A DNA stretch of 11,174 bases, from NCBI GenBank assembly GCA_031261125.1, contig JAISJZ010000292.1:1-11174 (forward strand). The letters run 5' to 3'. Positions within the stretch are counted from its first letter, which is position 1. Every line of letters begins with the position of its first letter. This document shows, piece after piece, positions 7,201 through 11,174 of this stretch. The translations under genes and the position numbers were made by a program. Under the pieces are notes generated by a model. That model saw nothing but the letters and a program-made list of their open reading frames with translations. It had not been told where the DNA came from and did no database searches. This stretch comes from Planctomycetaceae bacterium (GTDB taxonomy: Bacteria > Planctomycetota > Planctomycetia > Pirellulales > Thermoguttaceae).

Positions 7201-7830
7201 CGGACGCATACCTGCGGTGAAGCGGGCTTTTTACCGGACAAAACACCGGTGATTTTGGCGGGAATGGTCAACGCCTTAGTATCGAAGCCGTACAAGAATC
7301 CGAAACCCGGCAGACCGCCGCAATGGGCGGGCTTCGACTTTGAGGACGAGTTCGGTTCAGTGCGTTCGATAGCGTGGGGCGAACAGTTTCAGCAGTATGC
7401 AGAACACATTCAAAACGATTCGATTGTGTTTGCAGTCGGACGGATTGACCGCAGCAACAGTACCGGTGAGGAGAAAGACGATGCGAATTTCATCGTTGAT
7501 GATATTTACACGCCGGACGAAGCAGCCGAAAAGTTTATTAAGGGAATGTTGATAATGCTGAACGAAGACCTTCACAAGCAGGACACGGTGCAGAAGTTGT
7601 ACGATACGTTGAAAGCATTGCCCGGTACAGCGTCGGTAGAACTGTCGGTACAGTTAGCGAACGGCAGCAGGGCATCGTTGAAGGACGCAAAGGTGCGGAT
7701 TGCGAAGTTAGTTGATGTCTATCGCAAAGCGGAATCACTGTTGGGCGAAGGTTGTGTTCGCTGGATTAAATCGCCTCCGCGGAAAGAGAAACCGGACTTC
7801 GGTTATAAAAAAGCGTGGAAAAAAGGTTGA
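4210..7830 (+). CDS. dnaE: DNA polymerase III subunit alpha
   Basis: Replicative polymerase that extends DNA at the fork; 1206 residues, the usual DnaE length. An N-terminal PHP domain opens with HLHCHTHYSLLDGAG (His9, His11) and ALAITDHGNMYG. The palm carries the catalytic acidic motif PDIDIDFDDD (Asp418, Asp420, Asp422). Further conserved blocks are RNTGVHACGVVIA, ALYRPGPMDN and YGFNKSHATAYANLAY. QKSMF (residues 936-940) is a good beta-clamp-binding motif, followed by an OB-fold region (VILAGMVNALVSKPYKNP...). The ATG at 4210 is preferred over TTG at 4189 because that TTG lies in the hairpin loop and homologous sequence begins right at the PHP motif. Oddities: a family A palindrome supplies codons 952-959, and a Lys-rich loop (LNGKKNKKTGKLESPPNEE) lies before the RNTGVHA block. 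A promoter lies at 4126-4153. Confidence 0.98.
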   Translation: MSIPFAHLHCHTHYSLLDGAGQIKDLLKRAKDLQQPALAITDHGNMYGVLEFYRTAQELEIKPVVGYEAYIAVTNRFDKTGKTQKAACHHLTLLAMNNTGYRNLIKMSSVAFLEGKHWKPRIDKDLLQEYNEGIICLSGCASGELNRTIFEVPEDGLPATQEEDAIALAAEVAKWYRGVFGDRYYIELQDNGLEIQKYMLAGAVQIARDLNIPTAATNDVHYIYQKDAQAQDILLCVNTGAKRHEQKRMRMDSDNFFMRSSDEMLRALPGNEDAVARTMEIADRCNVELELNNRFFPVFKTPDDSDHNEHLRQWCLAGLKRRYANNPKRLVNGELSADVMERLDRELDVIKELKFTDYFLIVGDFVREAEERGIHRTARGSGVGSLVCFAMNMSHVCPLEYDLLFERFLDPSRPQAPDIDIDFDDDRREELIEYCREKYGRDNVGRLGTFGTMAAKGSVKDVGRALDLPISFVNDITKLIPATPGTKLADVLNGKKNKKTGKLESPPNEELKKRYENEPQVKELVDFAMQVEGLARNTGVHACGVVIADKPLTEYLPLQLTKDDVIVTQWEGPAVEEAGLLKMDFLGLKNLGGLANAIELIKETTGEEIDVYNLPDDDPKVFELFQRGETKGVFQFESGGMREWMIRLKPDNLRDLIALNALYRPGPMDNIPKYIAVKHGKEKAVYAHSILEDVLKETHGVIVYQEQIMRLFNRLGSIPLGEAYDVIKAISKKKEDKIVKYRAKFVDGAKQQGLTAKQAEEIFENIAKFAGYGFNKSHATAYANLAYITAYLKVRYPAQYMAALLSTDIGNKKSLVEHIKDCERMGLAVVPPDVNSSNLKFTVKDGKIVFALTAIARCGDKAIDKIIEVRKDRAFRSIFDFCERVDNKVCNKSTIEALVKAGAFDSLGQSRKTMFNQIEGAVKAGQKAAVSTSKGQKSMFAMLDDEPVSARKRETPFPARNGDEWDNKEKALNEKEVLGFYLSSSPMKEYSEVFRQLRTHTCGEAGFLPDKTPVILAGMVNALVSKPYKNPKPGRPPQWAGFDFEDEFGSVRSIAWGEQFQQYAEHIQNDSIVFAVGRIDRSNSTGEEKDDANFIVDDIYTPDEAAEKFIKGMLIMLNEDLHKQDTVQKLYDTLKALPGTASVELSVQLANGSRASLKDAKVRIAKLVDVYRKAESLLGEGCVRWIKSPPRKEKPDFGYKKAWKKG
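7064..7086. repeat. Palindromic repeat, family A, in frame inside dnaE
   Basis: A perfect inverted repeat with 10-bp arms AGCGGGAAAC / GTTTCCCGCT and centre ACC, followed by CGT as in other copies. It encodes KRETPFPAR (residues 952-960), about a dozen residues after the probable clamp-binding motif QKSMF, in the linker before the conserved EKEVLGFYLSSSP block. The reading frame is intact. Confidence 0.85.
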
Positions 7831-7858
7831 CGTTCAGGGATAATACCAAAAGGCGGAA

Positions 7859-7879
7859 AAAACGGTATAATACGGTTTT
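7859..7879 (+). promoter_or_regulatory. Candidate purL -10 region inside an imperfect palindrome
   Basis: A perfect -10 TATAAT lies at 7866-7871, about 45 nt before the purL ATG; no good -35 is visible at the right spacing (TTGACG at 7827 is too far). The -10 is embedded in a palindrome with arms AAAACGGTAT / ATACGGTTTT (9 of 10 matching). It could be an operator over a promoter or a weak terminator for dnaE; the sequence does not decide. Confidence 0.4.
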
Positions 7880-7892
7880 CAATAACTGTACT

Positions 7893-7907
7893 GCGGACGA
7901 GTTCCGC
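7893..7907 (+). promoter_or_regulatory. Hairpin directly upstream of the purL start, no Shine-Dalgarno
   Basis: Arms GCGGA / TCCGC with a 5-nt loop end 8 nt before the ATG at 7916. The spacer CGCTGATA has no Shine-Dalgarno. The right part (7895-7909) is identical over 15 bases to 2829-2843, so this hairpin is also a copy of family B. Confidence 0.5.
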
Positions 7908-7915
7908 CGCTGATA

Positions 7916-10807
7916 ATGCTTTACGAAATCGACATTTTTCCTGCCGGAGGACAACTTGACGTTCACGCTCTTTCTGTCGGACACGATGCCGCCGACTTTG
8001 GATTTACAAAGCCGTTTGAAGTGAAAACGGCATACGGGTATCTCATCGAAACGCAAGGAACTGCCGGCTGTGTTGCCGGTTTAGCCGCCAAACTTCTTGC
8101 CGACCCGATTGTTGAACGGTATGAGATAGTTAATGTTTCTGAAAAGGCGGGAAACACAGTTTCCTCGTTGAATAACGTAATTTATGTCTTGCCCAAATCC
8201 GGTGTGACCGATTCCGTTGCGGATAATGCCAAGAAAATAATGGCGGACTTCGGTATTCAGGCAGACAGCGTCAAGACGTTCAAAAAGTATTGGTTTACCG
8301 GTTTAACCGAAAACGGGATCAACACGTTTGCCGCAAAACTTCTCGCAAACGATGCCGTTGAGCAGGTACTTAAAGAGCCGCTGGTGTCAACCGGAGGACA
8401 TCGGGTTGACACCCCCCGCTCGTTCATCAACACCATCGCAATCCGCTCAATGTCCGATACTGACTTGCAAACATTGAGTAAGCAAGGACAACTGTATCTA
8501 TCGTTGACCGAAATGCAGACGATTCAAAAGGCGTTTCAGGATTTACAACGCGACCCGACGGACATCGAATTGGAAACGCTGGCGCAAACGTGGAGTGAAC
8601 ACTGCTCGCATAAAACGCTTGCCGGAAAGATTCATTACGTCAAAAAAGACGCTGACGGCAATGTCGTTTATGAGCGGCAATTTGACAATATGCTCAAAGA
8701 GACGATTTTTGCTGCAACGCAGAAACTCCGTGAAACGAACGAATTCATCAGGGACTTTTGCGTGAGTGTGTTTTCGGACAACGCTGGTGTCGTGAAGTTT
8801 GACGATGATATAAATGTATGTTTTAAGGTGGAGACGCATAATCACCCGTCGGCATTGGAACCCTACGGCGGAGCGAACACCGGCTTGGGCGGTGTGATAC
8901 GCGACCCGATGGGAACGGGAATGGGAGCAAAACCGATTGCGTCAACGGATGTGTTCTGCTTTGCTAATCCCGATATTGCGTTAGATAAAATTCCTGCCGG
9001 TGTCCTGCACCCGCGGCGGATAATGAAAGGCGTGGTTAGCGGTGTCCGTGATTACGGCAACCGAATGGGAATTCCGACCGTCAACGGGGCGGTCTATTTC
9101 GACGAACGCTATCTCGGCAATCCGCTCGTGTTCTGCGGTAATATCGGAATTTTGCCGAAAGATAAATCATTCAAAGAGGTCAAAGCAGGCGACTTAATTG
9201 TTGCCCTCGGCGGACGTACCGGTCGGGATGGTATTCACGGCGCGACATTCAGCAGTGCCGAATTGACACACGAGAGCGAAACGATTAGCGGCGGAGCAGT
9301 GCAAATCGGCAACGCCATAACCGAAAAAATGGTGTTAGATGTGATGCTGCAAGCCCGCGACCGCAATTTGTATAACGCCGTGACGGACTGCGGAGCGGGC
9401 GGATTTTCAAGTGCCGTCGGTGAAATGGGTGAAAAAATCGGAGCGGAAGTTGAACTGTCTAACGCCCCGTTAAAGTACGAGGGATTAACTTACACCGAAA
9501 TTTGGATAAGCGAGGCACAGGAGCGGATGGTGTTCAGTGTTCCGCCCGAAAAGTGGGACGAATTCAAAATGTTGGCAGACAGCGAAGATGTTGAAGCGGT
9601 TATATTAGGCAAGTTCGGGATTGTTAGCGAGGGGGACTTGTCCCCCCGTCTCATTTTGAAATATCACGGCGAAACCGTGGCGGACTTGGATATGGCGTTG
9701 CTGCACAACGGTCGTCCGCCGGTAGTGAGAGAAGCGATGTATCACGAGCGGGAAACTGTGTTTCCCGGTACCGACAAAACGGGAAACACAGTTTCCTGCT
9801 CGTTAACAGAAAAATTAAAATCATTACTCTCATCGCTCAATATCTGTTCCAAACATTGGATTATCCGGCAGTATGACCACGAAGTACAAGGCGGGAGCGT
9901 TGTGAAACCATTAGTCGGCATTGACAACGACGGTCCATCCGATGCTGCCGTTGTCCGCCCGCGGTTGGATTCGAGAAGAGGATTAGTTGTGTCTTGCGGC
10001 TTAAATCCGGCGTTGGGCGACAGTGACCCATACGCAATGGCGGTGTCGGCGATTGACGAGGCGGTTCGCAATGCCGTTGCCGTTGGAGCCGACCCGAAGA
10101 CGATTTGTTTGTTGGACAATTTCTGCTGGGGCAATTGCGAAAAACCGGAGACGCTCGGTTCGTTAGTCGAAGCGGCGTTAGCGTGTTATGACGTTTCGCT
10201 GGCATATAAAATGCCGTTCATCAGCGGCAAGGATTCGCTCAACAATGAATTCAAAACCGAAAATAAAACGATTGCGATTCCTCCGACATTGTTGATTTCG
10301 GCAATGGGGCAGATGGACGATGTATCAAAGTGCGTAACGATGGACGTGAAAAAACCGGGAAATGTTTTGTGTTTAATTGAAGGAAGTTATTTGCCGCTTG
10401 ATGAAAGATTAGGAGTATATCAGACAATTCACAAGGCAATTCAGCGAGGATTACTCTGTTCCGTTCACGACATATCGGACGGCGGGCTTGCCGTTGCGGT
10501 TGCAGAGATGTGTTTCGCCGGCGGATCCGGTGCGGACTTATACGAAGACCGTGAATTTTATGATAACGCTGCTGATGTTTGGAGTGAAGAATCGTTGTTT
10601 GGTGAAAGAGATGGTTCCTTTGTTGTTGAAATTGCACCGGAAAACGTTGCAGCGTTTGGAGAGTTGCTTGGATACACCAAATTAGGCATAATCACGGACA
10701 ATAAAATACTCCGTTTCAACGCAGTTAGCGGCGGAACAAGTTCCGCTGTTATCGAAGCAAACATTGACGAATTAAAAGCGGCGTGGCAAAAACCGCTGGA
10801 TTGGTAA
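7916..10807 (+). CDS. purL: Phosphoribosylformylglycinamidine synthase, PurS-like/PurL form
   Basis: The ATP-dependent FGAM synthase of de novo purine synthesis, converting FGAR and glutamine-derived ammonia to FGAM. It has 963 residues. Residues 1-165 form two PurS-like repeats (LYEIDIFPAGG..., then VIYVLPKSGVTDSVA... KYWFTG). The synthase core follows with ETLAQTWSEHCSHKTLAGK, KVETHNHPSALEPYGGANTG, GGRTGRDGIHGATFSS and TDCGAGGFSSAVGEMG, then a second half with RQYDHEVQGGSVVKPL, LLDNFCWGN, SGKDSLNNEF and SVHDISDGGLAVAVAE. There is no glutaminase domain, so a separate PurQ is expected. Five palindromes fall inside the gene without breaking the frame: residues about 78-84, 156-166, 572-577, 610-629 and 939-944. 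Conserved blocks between them are intact, so the enzyme is presumably active. rdgB follows after 44 bp. Confidence 0.96.
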   Translation: MLYEIDIFPAGGQLDVHALSVGHDAADFGFTKPFEVKTAYGYLIETQGTAGCVAGLAAKLLADPIVERYEIVNVSEKAGNTVSSLNNVIYVLPKSGVTDSVADNAKKIMADFGIQADSVKTFKKYWFTGLTENGINTFAAKLLANDAVEQVLKEPLVSTGGHRVDTPRSFINTIAIRSMSDTDLQTLSKQGQLYLSLTEMQTIQKAFQDLQRDPTDIELETLAQTWSEHCSHKTLAGKIHYVKKDADGNVVYERQFDNMLKETIFAATQKLRETNEFIRDFCVSVFSDNAGVVKFDDDINVCFKVETHNHPSALEPYGGANTGLGGVIRDPMGTGMGAKPIASTDVFCFANPDIALDKIPAGVLHPRRIMKGVVSGVRDYGNRMGIPTVNGAVYFDERYLGNPLVFCGNIGILPKDKSFKEVKAGDLIVALGGRTGRDGIHGATFSSAELTHESETISGGAVQIGNAITEKMVLDVMLQARDRNLYNAVTDCGAGGFSSAVGEMGEKIGAEVELSNAPLKYEGLTYTEIWISEAQERMVFSVPPEKWDEFKMLADSEDVEAVILGKFGIVSEGDLSPRLILKYHGETVADLDMALLHNGRPPVVREAMYHERETVFPGTDKTGNTVSCSLTEKLKSLLSSLNICSKHWIIRQYDHEVQGGSVVKPLVGIDNDGPSDAAVVRPRLDSRRGLVVSCGLNPALGDSDPYAMAVSAIDEAVRNAVAVGADPKTICLLDNFCWGNCEKPETLGSLVEAALACYDVSLAYKMPFISGKDSLNNEFKTENKTIAIPPTLLISAMGQMDDVSKCVTMDVKKPGNVLCLIEGSYLPLDERLGVYQTIHKAIQRGLLCSVHDISDGGLAVAVAEMCFAGGSGADLYEDREFYDNAADVWSEESLFGERDGSFVVEIAPENVAAFGELLGYTKLGIITDNKILRFNAVSGGTSSAVIEANIDELKAAWQKPLDW
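8146..8170. repeat. Palindromic repeat, family A, in frame in the purL PurS-like region
   Basis: GGCGGGAAAC-ACA-GTTTCC followed by TCGTTG. Compared with full copies, the right arm lacks three bases (CGC) before the conserved TCGT tail, a loss that keeps the frame. It encodes AGNTVSS (residues 78-84) in the linker between the two PurS-like repeats. Confidence 0.75.
8383..8413. repeat. Perfect 10-bp inverted repeat in frame in purL
   Basis: Arms GGTGTCAACC (8383-8392) and GGTTGACACC (8404-8413) are perfect complements around an 11-nt loop. The element encodes VSTGGHRVDTP, just before the conserved FINTIAIRSMSD segment, at the junction of the PurS-like region with the synthase core. It is followed by CCCCGCTCGTT, which resembles the tail of family A copies. 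Confidence 0.65.
9631..9646. repeat. Palindrome GGGGGAC/GTCCCCC in frame in purL
   Basis: Perfect 7-bp arms GGGGGAC / GTCCCCC with a TT centre. It encodes GDLSP within GIVSEGDLSPRLILKYHG; planctomycete PurL sequences, from memory, are shorter between GKF and RLxLxYHG. It shares GCGAGGGGG with the minus strand at 1850-1873. Confidence 0.5.
9744..9803. repeat. Composite inverted pair of family A palindromes inside purL
   Basis: Two family A palindromes lie in inverted orientation. Their outer 24-nt arms (9744-9767 and 9780-9803) are complementary at 23 of 24 positions, around a 12-nt spacer. Each arm is itself a palindrome (CGGGAAAC / GTTTCCCG with TGT centre; CGGGAAAC / GTTTCCTG with ACA centre). 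The whole is exactly 60 nt and supplies about 20 residues (610-629, with RETVFPG and TGNTVSCS) between VVREAMY and LTEKLKSLLSSLN, a linker between synthase subdomains. Confidence 0.85.
10731..10746. repeat. Family B palindrome near the purL 3' end
   Basis: Perfect 7-bp arms GCGGAAC / GTTCCGC around an AA centre. It encodes GGTSSAV (about residues 938-944) shortly before the conserved C-terminal NIDELKAAWQKPLDW. It resembles the motif in the purL leader (7893-7909) and at 2829-2843. Confidence 0.5.
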
Positions 10808-10827
10808 TAACAATATTTCTGTTTAGC

Positions 10828-10843
10828 CGCTGCTTCAGCAGCG
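10828..10843 (+). promoter_or_regulatory. Hairpin directly upstream of the rdgB start, no Shine-Dalgarno
   Basis: Perfect 6-bp arms CGCTGC / GCAGCG with loop TTCA end 8 nt before the ATG at 10852; the spacer TTATCATA has no Shine-Dalgarno. The hairpin lies in the 44-bp purL-rdgB gap. Its core matches the reverse complement of the dnaE leader hairpin, with a T-A pair replacing a C-G pair. Confidence 0.55.
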
Positions 10844-10851
10844 TTATCATA

Positions 10852-11174
10852 ATGCAAACCGTCATACTCGGAACGAATAACCGTAAAAAAGGACTGGAAC
10901 TGGCAGAATTGCTTGTACCGCATAATGTCGAAGTCAAAACGTTAAAGGACTTCGGCAATGTTTTGAATGTTGTTGAGGACGGACAAACATTTCAGGACAA
11001 TGCCCGCAAGAAAGCAGTTGAGCAGGCAAAATTTTTGAACGCTTGGGTCATCGGCGAAGACAGCGGGCTTTGCGTGGATGCGCTGGGCGGTGCGCCGGGC
11101 GTGTTTTCGGCAAGGTTCGCTGCTGTGTCAAACGACAATGCCTCCGATGAAGATAACAACAAACTGCTGCTTGA
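10852..11174 (+). CDS. rdgB: Non-canonical purine NTP pyrophosphatase (RdgB/HAM1 family), 5' part
   Basis: House-cleaning enzyme of the Ham1/RdgB family that hydrolyses dITP, ITP and XTP to monophosphates, keeping deaminated purines out of DNA and RNA. The first 107 residues are present; the gene runs off the window. Visible family motifs are the N-terminal GTNNRKK substrate loop, FQDNARKKA (typically FxENAxxKA), and the active-site segment GEDSGLCVDALGGAPGVFSARF, where Glu stands in place of the more common first Asp of DDSGL. The ATG at 10852 begins right at the conserved first strand (MQTVILGTNN). No promoter is seen in the 44 bp after purL, so it is probably cotranscribed with it, a sensible pairing of purine synthesis with purine-nucleotide sanitation. 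Confidence 0.95.
   Translation, partial: MQTVILGTNNRKKGLELAELLVPHNVEVKTLKDFGNVLNVVEDGQTFQDNARKKAVEQAKFLNAWVIGEDSGLCVDALGGAPGVFSARFAAVSNDNASDEDNNKLLL

Overview
The window looks like chromosomal DNA from a planctomycete. The clearest sign is the DUF1559 protein at 629-1804, a prepilin-like family that is greatly expanded in Planctomycetota. A small lipoprotein gene follows it, a pairing common in that phylum, and the PurL has the long form with a PurS-like N-terminus. Moderate GC content makes a gut-type or Pirellulales-like lineage possible, but this is an inference from composition and I cannot assign a genus.

Layout. The left third is read on the minus strand: a secreted or periplasmic protein of unknown function (3934-1982), a DUF1559 prepilin-like protein (1804-629) and a small lipoprotein with a carboxypeptidase-regulatory-like fold (572-96). 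The first two each have their own sigma70-like promoter and Shine-Dalgarno sequence; the lipoprotein probably shares the DUF1559 transcript. A 275-bp divergent region (3935-4209) carries promoters facing both ways. The right two thirds are plus-strand housekeeping genes: dnaE (replicative DNA polymerase III alpha, 4210-7830), purL (FGAM synthase of purine synthesis, 7916-10807) and the 5' part of an ITP/XTP pyrophosphatase gene (rdgB/HAM1 family, 10852 to the window end). All three concern nucleotide supply, nucleotide hygiene or DNA synthesis. purL and rdgB lie 44 bp apart and are probably cotranscribed.

The most unusual content is a set of short, GC-rich palindromes that recur between genes and, strikingly, in frame inside housekeeping genes. 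The best family (called A here) has arms of the type CGGGAAAC / GTTTCCCG around a 3-nt centre. It occurs in the DUF1559-lipoprotein spacer, in dnaE just after the probable beta-clamp-binding motif, and three times in purL. Two of the purL copies form a 60-nt inverted pair encoding 20 extra residues. Other palindromes interrupt purL and the unknown secreted protein, mostly at apparent linkers. The arrangement resembles Rickettsia palindromic elements (protein-coding palindromes) and, for the paired copy, REPINs. It may be an undescribed family of in-frame palindromic repeats.

A second pattern is that dnaE, purL and rdgB all lack a Shine-Dalgarno sequence and instead have a small GC-rich hairpin ending 8-9 nt before the ATG. 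The dnaE and rdgB hairpins match each other and differ at one base pair in a compensatory way. No RNA genes, CRISPR arrays, transposase genes or clear intrinsic terminators were seen. Bases 1-95 hold no supportable gene.
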